In this document: piece by piece, positions 1-5,292 of the stretch
Position numbering within the stretch: position 1 is the first letter of the stretch
Layout of the letters: every line of letters begins with the position of its first letter
Source of the DNA: JBBTQE01 sp038065775
Lineage (GTDB): Bacteria > Patescibacteriota > Patescibacteriia > Magasanikbacterales > GWA2-37-8
Direction of reading: 5' to 3'
DNA: 7,497 nt
Assembly: GCA_038065775.1 (NCBI GenBank)
Contig: JBBTQE010000030.1
Location: 1-7,497 of the forward strand
Notes under the pieces: generated by a model
The model's input: only the letters and a program-made list of their open reading frames with translations
Database searches by the model: none
Told to the model about the DNA's origin: nothing
Program-made: the position numbers and the translations under genes

Positions 1-54
1 TTATTACGCGAGATTGTGGCTCTCGCAATACCGGTTCAATTCCGGTTGGGCACC
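1..54 (+). tRNA. tRNA-His (GTG), 3' part only
   Basis: The 5' half is cut by the window edge. Visible are the end of the D arm, an anticodon stem CGAGA/TCTCG (9-13 and 21-25) around the 7-base loop TTGTGGC with anticodon GTG at 16-18, a 4-base variable loop, a T stem ACCGG/CCGGT (30-34 and 42-46) with loop TTCAATT, and the 3' acceptor strand TGGGCAC (47-53). Base 54 is the discriminator C73, which in tRNA-His pairs with the extra G-1. The following bases are CA, so the CCA tail is not fully encoded and would be added after transcription. The glycosyltransferase gene starts 26 bases downstream on the same strand. Confidence 0.88.
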
Positions 55-80
55 CAAAACAAATTTTTCGGTGAATCAAT

Positions 81-1163
81 ATGCAGGATGGCAAAAAATT
101 GCTAATAATCTCATGCTCAACCGGTTCCGGCCATGTTAAATCGGCTGAAGCCCTCCGTTTAACTTGCCAAAAAGACTACCCAAACTGCCAGGCGCTTCAC
201 ATTGATATGGCTGACTACATGTCCTGGATCGCGAAACTATTATTTGTTCATTCTTACGACGCTCTCACTTCTTTTTTTTCAAAATTTTACGGATTTTTCT
301 ATAATTTCACGGACAAACAATGGCTTCATAAATTTCTAAAATGGCTTCGCCCGATTTTCACGCCATGCGCAAAAAAATTATTCGCCAAAATTCGGGAATA
401 CAATCCCGATGTGATAATTTCCACGCACTTCTTTCCTCAAATAATTTTTTCGGACAATTTTAAAATACCCGTGAATGTGGTTATCACTGATTTCCACGCT
501 CACCAAATTTGGATTTCAAATAATGCAAAAAGGTTCTTCGTCTCTTCTGAAGCCGTCAAAGCGCAAATGAACGATTTGGCTGACAAAATCACTGTCAGCG
601 GGCTGCCAATACACCCAAAATTTTTTGAAGACAAAGACTTGGGCGCGTTAAAAAAGAAACTGGAAATAAACCCAAATCTGCCCGTTATTTTAGTCATGCC
701 AATCAACAAGGGATCAATAAAACTGAAAGACGCGGTAAAAACGATTTTCTCCTACAATCAAAACTTGAATCTAGCCGTCATAGCCGGAAGAAACAAGCAG
801 ACCTACGCGGACTTGGCAAAAATAAAAAATGATTATAAAAATTTAATTTTAATAAAACAAACCGACGATGTTGACGAATGGATGAAAGTGTCGGATATAA
901 TAATCAGCAAAGCCGGCGGGCTGACTGTCTCGGAAACGATTCACCTCAACAAACCTTTGATTATAATCAATTCCATACCCGGGCAAGAACAATTTAACAC
1001 AAACTATATAGTTGAGAATAATTATGGTTTCAGCGTAGAATCCAGCGACGACTTGGCAAAAAAAATAGAGCTGATTACAAGTGGTAAAGAAAAAATAAAA
1101 TCAGCGCCAATTTCGGACGCTAACAAAATAATTTTAGATAAAATATTTTCAGAGCTTCAATAA
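81..1163 (+). CDS. MGDG synthase / GT28-type glycosyltransferase
   Basis: A GT-B fold glycosyltransferase of 360 aa resembling monogalactosyl-/diglucosyl-diacylglycerol synthases (MGDG_synth N-domain, then Glyco_tran_28 C-domain). It probably moves a sugar from a UDP-sugar to a membrane lipid on the cytoplasmic face. The N-domain opens with the signature STGSGHVKSAEAL (residues 13-25), and the middle has VVITDFHAHQIW followed by SGLPIHPKFF, both typical of the family. The donor-binding C-domain carries KAGGLTVSE (277-285) and PGQEQFN (300-306). The usual glycine-rich strand that opens the C-domain reads MPINKGS here, which is unusual. GGTGA, six bases before the ATG, is a weak ribosome binding site and supports the start. 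It is the only protein gene on the + strand, and its end overlaps the end of the convergent pilin gene P1 by 7 bp. Acceptor and sugar cannot be read from the sequence; a peptidoglycan MurG role is less likely. Confidence 0.85.
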   Translation: MQDGKKLLIISCSTGSGHVKSAEALRLTCQKDYPNCQALHIDMADYMSWIAKLLFVHSYDALTSFFSKFYGFFYNFTDKQWLHKFLKWLRPIFTPCAKKLFAKIREYNPDVIISTHFFPQIIFSDNFKIPVNVVITDFHAHQIWISNNAKRFFVSSEAVKAQMNDLADKITVSGLPIHPKFFEDKDLGALKKKLEINPNLPVILVMPINKGSIKLKDAVKTIFSYNQNLNLAVIAGRNKQTYADLAKIKNDYKNLILIKQTDDVDEWMKVSDIIISKAGGLTVSETIHLNKPLIIINSIPGQEQFNTNYIVENNYGFSVESSDDLAKKIELITSGKEKIKSAPISDANKIILDKIFSELQ

Positions 1164-1609
1164 CACAGCGAACCGCCCCAAACAGTGAAACTGTCACAAT
1201 TGGGAATTTGCAGGGCGACTCTGACGACAAAAGTGGTAATGGAGTAAGCCGCCAAAATAATTACCATTCCGATCACGCTGTTGTATAAAATCTTTTTTGC
1301 TTTTTCAATTTTATCCGCCTCTCCGGCCGCGGTCATCCATAAAAATCCGGCATAAACTATCAAAACTACTAATATTGTCCCGAGAAGAGTCAGGGCTATT
1401 CTTATAATATTCGCCACGATGACCCGCGGATCAATCGGAGCGTCAAAATTTCCGCCCACCCCGGCCGCTGTTAATTGTTCAAAGGCCTCCCGCTCAAGCG
1501 AATCTGGTTGGGCGGACGCTTTAAATCCAATCACAAAAAAAACGAACAGCAAAACAGCGACAACGACGAATCTTTTTAGAAAATTCCTAATGTTGAGTCT
1601 GAAAGGCAT
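1157..1609 (-). CDS. T4SS pilin-like two-TM protein (P1)
   Basis: A 150-aa member of the array and the last gene of the minus-strand run. It has a signal peptide (basic MPFRLNIRNFLKR, hydrophobic 15-28, likely cleavage after KASA at 33), an exported region of about 35 residues, TM1 (about 68-90), a loop WMTAAGEADKIEKAKK, and TM2 (about 108-130). The short exported tail has two cysteines (138, 149) that could form a disulfide. This matches the layout of the T4SS pilin / TrbC-VirB2-like family common in Patescibacteria. The ATG lies inside the end of P2, giving a 23-bp overlap in another frame that implies translational coupling. No Shine-Dalgarno is seen and no other in-frame ATG precedes the signal peptide. 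It stops with TGA and overlaps the convergent glycosyltransferase by 7 bp. The family assignment is firm at the level of topology and motif; the exact role is unknown. Confidence 0.82.
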   Translation of the reverse strand: MPFRLNIRNFLKRFVVVAVLLFVFFVIGFKASAQPDSLEREAFEQLTAAGVGGNFDAPIDPRVIVANIIRIALTLLGTILVVLIVYAGFLWMTAAGEADKIEKAKKILYNSVIGMVIILAAYSITTFVVRVALQIPNCDSFTVWGGSLCY

Positions 1610-1961
1610 AAAACATTACAAAATAAGTGATACTGTAGGAGGCGAGCACAATTAACAGTCCCGTTACCGATGTTTTTAGGATAGCTTTGGCCTTAGTCAA
1701 CTGCTCTTCGCCCCCTCCGGCGGTCATCCATAAAAATCCCGCGTATATTGTCAATACGAGAAAGATTGTCCCGACCAGACTTAGAGCGACTTTAATTATT
1801 TTCCCAATTGTTATGGACAATGAATACTCATTCGCCGGGCCATACCCGCTTTTCGCGGCAATATCGTCAGAAAGGTCGGCGGCGTTAATAGGACCGGCAG
1901 ACGCCAACCCGAACAATAGATTAAATAATACTAAAGAAATAATAAAATATTTTTTTAACAT
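1587..1961 (-). CDS. T4SS pilin-like two-TM protein (P2)
   Basis: A 124-aa pilin-like protein when started at the ATG encoding MLKKYF (1959-1961). The same frame is open to an ATG at 2045, but that start would overlap P3 by 62 bp and place 28 non-signal residues ahead of a perfect signal peptide, so it was rejected. Features: signal peptide 1-22 (ASA cleavage) or 1-28 (INA), exported region with no cysteine, TM1 (about 55-77), loop YAGFLWMTAGGGEEQLTKAK (73-92), TM2 (about 95-118), and a very short tail. It is the smallest of the group together with P5. In the core it is closest to P1, even at DNA level around the WMTA codons, suggesting a fairly recent duplication. It lies 22 bp after the P3 stop and overlaps the P1 start by 23 bp. 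No Shine-Dalgarno is visible. Confidence 0.82.
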   Translation of the reverse strand: MLKKYFIISLVLFNLLFGLASAGPINAADLSDDIAAKSGYGPANEYSLSITIGKIIKVALSLVGTIFLVLTIYAGFLWMTAGGGEEQLTKAKAILKTSVTGLLIVLASYSITYFVMFYAFQTQH

Positions 1962-1983
1962 AACTTTATATTTACAACTCGCT

Positions 1984-2523
1984 TCACCCACCACAATCTG
2001 CGTCACATGCGGCTTCTGTCCACCATTCACGATTAGGAGCCGCACCGCAGGCAGATTCGGTATAACCTTCTATACACGTAATAATTCCGAAATTTTTAAA
2101 ATAACAACACCCCTCTGGCCCTGACGATGGTGGAGGCGCTAAATCATCAACGGGCGAAGACTGCGTCAATTTACTCGTCACAAACGCCGTAATGGCATAA
2201 GCCGACAAGACAATAACCAAACCTACCACGGAAGCCGTGATAATATCCTTTGCTTTTTTCACTTTCTCATCTTCGCCCTGCGCCGTCATCCATAGCACGC
2301 CGGCGTAAATTGTAAGCACCAAAAACACAGAACCGACAATGGCCAAAATCGCTTTAATAACCGTGGCCACTGTGCTGGAGAGATCGGCTTGAACCCCTAA
2401 TTTCTCCCCCTGCGTTCCACCAACTTCATGAAGTTTATCCAAAGCTCCCGATAACTGCGCCAGAGCTACCGTTGGAACAATCAAAGCTATGGCTAAAATT
2501 GAAACGATAATTATTTTTTTCAT
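1984..2523 (-). CDS. T4SS pilin-like protein with Cys-rich C-terminal extension (P3)
   Basis: A 179-aa protein with a clear signal peptide (MKKIIIVS..., cleavage after ALA at 22), an exported segment of about 30 residues, TM1 (about 55-78), loop WMTAQGEDEKVKKAKD (78-93), TM2 (about 96-118), then a linker rich in Pro/Ser and a C-terminal tail with six cysteines (139, 140, 150, 159, 173, 177). In VirB2-like topology both ends face outside the cytoplasm, so the tail would be exported and probably disulfide-bonded. Compared with P2 the core is the same length but about 55 residues have been added at the end. The gene sits 52 bp after P4, and a 10-bp hairpin lies in that gap. No Shine-Dalgarno is seen before the ATG. 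Family assignment is from core motif and topology; I do not recognise the tail as a named domain. Confidence 0.82.
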   Translation of the reverse strand: MKKIIIVSILAIALIVPTVALAQLSGALDKLHEVGGTQGEKLGVQADLSSTVATVIKAILAIVGSVFLVLTIYAGVLWMTAQGEDEKVKKAKDIITASVVGLVIVLSAYAITAFVTSKLTQSSPVDDLAPPPSSGPEGCCYFKNFGIITCIEGYTESACGAAPNREWWTEAACDADCGG

Positions 2524-2538
2524 ATACGAAGTAAGTGA

Positions 2539-2563
2539 GATTACATGGTTTAGCCATATAATC
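2539..2563 (-). other. Intercistronic hairpin between P4 and P3
   Basis: Read on the minus strand, GATTATATGG pairs with CCATGTAATC (10 bp including one T-G wobble) around a 5-base loop CTAAA. It lies between the P4 stop and the P3 start, 16 bases before the ATG. No T-run follows, so a classical intrinsic terminator is unlikely. It could be an RNA-processing, stability or attenuation element; that role is inferred. Confidence 0.45.
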
Positions 2564-2575
2564 CGCTTATAAAAT

Positions 2576-3163
2576 TTATTTTAATGGGCAACACTTAATA
2601 TTATCTTCTCCCGGGCAAAGACCCTCTTTGAATTCTTCTATACAATCAAAGCTGCGCGTATCTAAGCATTCTCCGCGAGGAAACTGATATTTACATTCCG
2701 TCGTGCACACCCCGCCTGCGCTCCAAACCCTATTATTTCTATCGCCACAAAGCTGACCGGCGACAGGAGAGGCGACTGGCGTAACTTGAGTGCTCATACT
2801 TTCCCCAGACCCACCCACATTCAAACTTGAAAATACAAATCTCGTAACCGCATACGCCGCCAAAACTATCAAAAGCCCCAGAACGGCGGCTTCCATTATA
2901 TCTTTGGCTTTGTTGATTTTTTCCGCGTTGCCAAAAGCCGTCATCCATGTAAATCCGGCGTATAAAATAAGCAAGAAAAAAATTATTCCCAAAAAAGAAA
3001 GGGCAATGCCGACAATTTTTCCGACCAAATCAGGAATTGACGCGCTCGGACTGTCAATTATTCCCGTATCTTTTGCCGCATCTTCCAAACCATAAGCGGC
3101 CAGTGTTATGACTGGAATCAAAATCGCAAACAAGGCGAGGATAAATAGAATTTTTTTTGACAT
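2576..3163 (-). CDS. T4SS pilin-like protein with 8-Cys C-terminal domain (P4)
   Basis: A 195-aa protein with signal peptide (MSKKILFILALFAILIPVITLA, cleavage near 22-23), a short exported region, TM1 (about 50-72), loop WMTAFGNAEKINKAKD (73-88), TM2 (about 90-112), a flexible Gly/Ser/Thr/Val linker, and a C-terminal domain of about 57 residues with eight cysteines (139, 153, 157, 166, 174, 183, 191, 192). The motif EFKEGLCPG (177-185) recurs almost unchanged in P7, but there it lies ahead of the pilin core, so the Cys module appears to have moved between positions. No Shine-Dalgarno is present. TATAAT and CATAAT lie directly before the ATG, so a leaderless or very short-leader start is conceivable. 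The gene follows the 315-bp repeat-bearing spacer after P5 and begins the tight P4-P3-P2-P1 block. Confidence 0.82.
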   Translation of the reverse strand: MSKKILFILALFAILIPVITLAAYGLEDAAKDTGIIDSPSASIPDLVGKIVGIALSFLGIIFFLLILYAGFTWMTAFGNAEKINKAKDIMEAAVLGLLIVLAAYAVTRFVFSSLNVGGSGESMSTQVTPVASPVAGQLCGDRNNRVWSAGGVCTTECKYQFPRGECLDTRSFDCIEEFKEGLCPGEDNIKCCPLK

Positions 3164-3218
3164 AATTATATTATGTACGAAATACGAAAGCTGCGAAATT
3201 ACGAAATTGGTTTTTGGT

Positions 3219-3248
3219 TGTCATCCTGAATGAAATGAAGGATCTCTG
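3219..3248. repeat. Partial TGTCATCCTGA repeat unit (A)
   Basis: The run begins with TTGTCATCCTGAAT and ends with GGATCTCTG, matching the first half of units B and D. ATCCT and AGGAT can pair across it. The second half of the full unit is missing here; unit B follows directly. Confidence 0.6.
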
Positions 3249-3250
3249 TC

Positions 3251-3310
3251 TGTCATCCTGAATTTATTTCAGGATCTACCGTTAGATGCTGAAACGAGTT
3301 CAGCATGACA
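3251..3310. repeat. REP/MITE-like palindromic repeat unit (B)
   Basis: This 60-bp element is bounded by TGTCAT and its complement ATGACA. Inside are two hairpins: TCCTGAA/TTCAGGA and TGCTGAA/TTCAGCA (loop ACGAG). The same plan, with the same ends and second hairpin, recurs in unit D (3910-3980), so this is a dispersed repeat and not a chance palindrome. TGTCATCCTGA-type repeats are, from memory, common between genes in several uncultured bacterial lineages. No coding capacity. Confidence 0.75.
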
Positions 3311-3320
3311 AATTGACACG

Positions 3321-3346
3321 GATTCTTCGCTCTGCTCAGAATGACA
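3321..3346 (-). repeat. TGTCATTCTGAG-type repeat fragment (C)
   Basis: On the minus strand this reads TGTCATTCTGAGCAGAGCGA followed by AGAATC. It shares the TGTCAT-CTGA start with units A, B and D but is inverted relative to them and has a different second half, resembling a second widespread intergenic repeat. It closes the composite repeat block. Confidence 0.5.
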
Positions 3347-3353
3347 TTTTAAC

Positions 3354-3484
3354 GCCTAACCGCAGAGCGTGGCGCGCCTGATTCTCATGTAACCTAGATA
3401 TAATCTCCGAGGAGCCATATCGCGGTCGGCCGAACCAAGCGCGCCATTGCTTTTAAAGCAACTAGCTCGCTATTACGGTTATGT
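3354..3484 (-). other. Structured element after P5 (unknown ncRNA or attC-like site)
   Basis: This stretch is strongly self-complementary. Outer arms TAACCG (3357-3362) and CGGTTA (3476-3481) pair, then AGCG (3366-3369) with CGCT (3468-3471), then the 8-bp TGGCGCGC (3370-3377) with GCGCGCCA (3439-3446). Side hairpins are TTGC/GCAA at 3447-3461 and GATAT/ATATC enclosing CTCC/GGAG at 3397-3421. The outer arm includes the TAA stop of P5. On the minus strand the far end is GTTAGGC, a perfect match to the integron attC core GTTRRRY, and the near end ACATAAC misses RYYYAAC by one base. No integrase is in the window. It is either a structured RNA, a folded recombination site or a degenerate mobile repeat. 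It is not a recognisable tRNA: there is no T-loop signature. Confidence 0.4.
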
Positions 3485-3856
3485 TGTTGCCTTAATCAAG
3501 TTTTCTATGACAAACTTTGTTAACGCGTAAGCTGACAATATTATGAGTAAACCAATGATGCCGGAGTAAAGCCATTTTTTAGCTTCTCCAACTTGCTCAT
3601 CATTGCCGCCGGCTGTCATCCATTTGAAACCGCCGATCAAAACTATCACAACCGCAACGATTCCAAGCAAACTTAACGCGACTTTAATGATACTTGCCAC
3701 TGTCTCTCGGATATCTTTGTTTCCCAATCCGGTTCCTCCTCCAGCTTTATCTACGCCCAATGGATCAACAGCTGTCCCAATATCTCCAGCGGCCGCCATT
3801 GCTAAATTCGGCAATAAAATCAAAGCCATCGCAAATGTCGCGACTAACTTTTTCAT
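3479..3856 (-). CDS. T4SS pilin-like protein, candidate major subunit (P5)
   Basis: A 125-aa protein, among the shortest and plainest of the set. It has a signal peptide 1-21 (cleavage after AMA), a Gly-rich exported segment (KAGGGTGLGNKDIRE, about 37-51), TM1 (about 56-78), loop GGFKWMTAGGNDEQVGEAKK (75-94), TM2 (about 97-118), and a short tail. There are no cysteines. Unlike its neighbours it has a strong ribosome binding site (AAGGGGGTGAG, 3 bases before the ATG) and a candidate promoter of its own upstream (TGG-TATAAT at 3990-3998), which suggests high, partly independent expression. Small size, absence of extensions and strong initiation together make it the best candidate for the main filament subunit; that is inference. 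Its stop codon forms part of the downstream structured element. Confidence 0.83.
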   Translation of the reverse strand: MKKLVATFAMALILLPNLAMAAAGDIGTAVDPLGVDKAGGGTGLGNKDIRETVASIIKVALSLLGIVAVVIVLIGGFKWMTAGGNDEQVGEAKKWLYSGIIGLLIILSAYALTKFVIENLIKATT

Positions 3857-3859
3857 ATT

Positions 3860-3870
3860 CTCACCCCCTT
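3860..3870 (-). promoter_or_regulatory. Strong Shine-Dalgarno of P5
   Basis: The minus strand reads AAGGGGGTGAG, then AAT and the ATG of P5. It is the only convincing ribosome binding site among the minus-strand genes, and it fixes the P5 start. Confidence 0.8.
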
Positions 3871-3909
3871 TCTATAATAAATCTTCATATTATTTTATCT
3901 TTTGACGCC

Positions 3910-3980
3910 TGTCATCCTGAATCCGCCGGCTGGCGGATGAAGGATCTGTCGTAAGATGCTGAAATCAATTCAGCATGACA
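3910..3980. repeat. REP/MITE-like palindromic repeat unit (D)
   Basis: A 71-bp relative of unit B with the same ends (TGTCATCCTGAAT and TTCAGCATGACA) and the same second hairpin TGCTGAA/TTCAGCA (3957-3963, 3969-3975). The first hairpin is replaced by ATCCGCC/GGCGGAT (3921-3927, 3932-3938), as if another small palindrome had been inserted. If the promoter at 3990-3998 is real, the unit lies in the 5' leader of P5. Confidence 0.75.
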
Positions 3981-3989
3981 ATTGAACAT

Positions 3990-3998
3990 ATTATACCA
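3990..3998 (-). promoter_or_regulatory. Candidate extended -10 promoter for P5
   Basis: Read on the minus strand this is TGGTATAAT, a perfect TGn extended -10 box located just after the P6 stop. A TTGACT lies 22 bases farther upstream, too far to be a standard -35, so activity would rest on the extended -10. Transcription would begin around 3983 and give P5 a leader of about 125 bases containing repeat unit D. This is a prediction from sequence only. Confidence 0.45.
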
Positions 3999-4005
3999 CA
4001 CCGCT

Positions 4006-4407
4006 CTATTTCTTCACAGTCAAATAATCCATAAATATCCTCAAAATAACATAGCTGAAAAATACCAATACCACCCCAATAATCGCCCACTTCATTGTCT
4101 GGGTTCCATTCTTTACTTTCTCTTGATTTCCGGCAGATGTAAGCCACTGGAAACCTCCCCAAACCAGCATCAGAAGCGTCAACGCGCCAATTATGCCCAA
4201 CGCGGCTTGAATTATTTTACTGATAATTGCCGCCACGCTGGTGCTGTCGCCTTTAATATCCAGCGGATTATCCAAAGCGCAAACATTCTGCCCCCTGTCA
4301 TCAGTTCCGCACTCCCCGGGTTTTGGATCCGCGGCGAGAGCGCGGTTAAACATGCTCAAAACAAAGGTCGCGCTCAAGATTATTGTTAAAAGTGTTTTTT
4401 TCATCAT
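4006..4407 (-). CDS. T4SS pilin-like two-TM protein (P6)
   Basis: A 133-aa pilin-like protein. It has a signal peptide 1-25 (cleavage after ALA), an exported region of about 35 residues with two cysteines (33, 43) forming a small loop ECGTDDRGQNVC, TM1 (about 62-85), loop GGFQWLTSAGNQEKVKNG (84-101), TM2 (about 105-126), and a short basic tail. The loop differs from P1-P5: it has WLTS instead of WMTA and VKNG instead of KAK. In this it resembles P8, which also has a two-Cys exported loop, so P6 and P8 look like a separate subfamily. The start could be either of two adjacent ATGs (4407 or 4404). GAGGAA lies about 20 bases upstream, too far to be a good Shine-Dalgarno. The gene follows the Bro-N gene by 30 bp. 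Confidence 0.8.
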   Translation of the reverse strand: MMKKTLLTIILSATFVLSMFNRALAADPKPGECGTDDRGQNVCALDNPLDIKGDSTSVAAIISKIIQAALGIIGALTLLMLVWGGFQWLTSAGNQEKVKNGTQTMKWAIIGVVLVFFSYVILRIFMDYLTVKK

Positions 4408-4437
4408 AGTGATTTTTATTCTTGTCGTTCCTCTTTA

Positions 4438-5268
4438 TTACCCTAGCAACTTTTTATCTTGCGGCTTCCTAAGATAATTATCCTTGGCCGAAACTTTTTT
4501 TCCACTTTTTCTTTCCAAATCTTTGCGAGCTTTTCCGGCCACATCGCCTCCCGCAATAGCCGCTCGTTTGCTGTTTTTAAAACCTTCAACATCTCTATTT
4601 TTAGTAATTTCAACTGTCGACGCTTCGCCTAGCATAGAAAATATTAATTCCAATTCGTTCATGTGGTCTCGCAAGTTCTCCCGTTTCAGTCCCTTAAATT
4701 TTTTGTATTGCGATGGCGTCATGCCAAAAGCGGCTTTGGATATTTCGGCAGTTAAAATAGCGTAGTCCCTTTGTTCGGCAATTCCGCGATTCTTCCATTC
4801 ATTGGTCAAATCCTCGCGAATCGCTATGCCGCGCGACCGTTTTTCTATCCAGTCATCAGAGTATCCTTTTGCCTTATAGAGCAGGCGCATACGTTTTAAG
4901 GCAAGCTCGGGATCTTCAATTTCTTGCACTCGTTCATAGCCAACTTTGGCCAGCCAACGCTTGAATGGTTCGGCTTTTGGTGATGGGATGGACTGGATGA
5001 TACGGAATATTCCCTCGGTGTTGGCGCAGTCGGTTTCATATTTTTTGCCATCAGATGACTCCAATTTCAGTTGTCTACAAATTGTAGATAACTGAATTCC
5101 ATCTTCATTGCTTACCCTAGCCTTCATCGCGGTCCAATATTTACTGGGCTGAGAACTATCTGTCAAAGCTTCTACCACATCAACAACCGAAAACCACCAT
5201 TCATTTTGTAATAGTGTTTTACGAATTTGCTTGCCTTTAAAGATGGCGATATGGGTAGTGGCTTCCAT
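4438..5268 (-). CDS. Bro-N domain antirepressor-like protein
   Basis: A 276-aa protein beginning with a BRO-family N-terminal domain (residues about 6-115): IFKGKQIRKTLLQNEWWFSV, a VVDVVEALTD stretch, then CRQLKLESSDGKKYETDCAN and PKAEPFKRWLAKVGYERV. These are the conserved blocks of phage antirepressor/Bro-N DNA-binding proteins. The C-terminal half (about 120-265) has LALKRMRLLYKAKGYSDDWI, LKRENLRDHMNELELIFSMLGE, and GGDVAGKARKDLERKSGKKVS, seen in stand-alone chromosomal BRO/DinD-like proteins. A DNA-binding or regulatory role is likely; the target is unknown. There is no signal peptide or TM segment, which sets it apart from every neighbouring minus-strand gene. It splits P7 from P6 with gaps of 24 and 30 bp and runs in the same direction. 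No Shine-Dalgarno is seen. A 31-bp near-palindrome lies within its coding sequence. Possibly a phage-derived insertion. Confidence 0.82.
   Translation of the reverse strand: MEATTHIAIFKGKQIRKTLLQNEWWFSVVDVVEALTDSSQPSKYWTAMKARVSNEDGIQLSTICRQLKLESSDGKKYETDCANTEGIFRIIQSIPSPKAEPFKRWLAKVGYERVQEIEDPELALKRMRLLYKAKGYSDDWIEKRSRGIAIREDLTNEWKNRGIAEQRDYAILTAEISKAAFGMTPSQYKKFKGLKRENLRDHMNELELIFSMLGEASTVEITKNRDVEGFKNSKRAAIAGGDVAGKARKDLERKSGKKVSAKDNYLRKPQDKKLLG
5066..5096. promoter_or_regulatory. 31-bp near-perfect palindrome inside the Bro-N gene
   Basis: Arms TTCAGTTGTCTACAA (5066-5080) and TTGTAGATAACTGAA (5082-5096) are complementary at 14 of 15 positions around a single central A. It encodes the conserved protein stretch IQLSTICRQLK, so it may be partly a by-product of coding. 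The symmetry is nevertheless far beyond chance for a short window. It could be an operator for a dimeric regulator or form a hairpin in the mRNA. Function is inferred only. Confidence 0.55.
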
Positions 5269-5292
5269 GGAATATTATTGAAAAAAAATAAA

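Noticed and set aside
1..60. tRNA-His 3' end as an integration (att) site
   Set aside because: No second copy of the tRNA 3' sequence is visible in the window and no integrase gene is present.
1962..2045. Longer start for P2 at 2045 (28 extra residues)
   Set aside because: It would overlap P3 by 62 bp and put a polar stretch ahead of a complete signal peptide; MLKKYF at 1961 fits the pattern of all paralogs.
1687..2124. Long + strand reading frames opposite the pilin genes (also at 3982-4389, 5363-5704, 3603-3905)
   Set aside because: They are antisense to well-supported signal-peptide/TM genes, are rich in Pro/Ser/Thr from reversed hydrophobic codons, and match no recognisable family.
3219..3346. 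CRISPR array
   Set aside because: The repeat units vary in length and orientation and contain nested hairpins; there are no equal-length spacers and no cas genes.
3396..3446. Short minus-strand peptide MARLVRPTAIWLLGDYI within the structured element
   Set aside because: Only 17 codons, no ribosome binding site, and its bases are explained by the inverted-repeat structure.
3371..3446. A tRNA gene or pseudogene on either strand
   Set aside because: There is no TTCRANY T-loop, the putative T stem pairs at only 3 of 5 positions, and no standard anticodon arm can be drawn.
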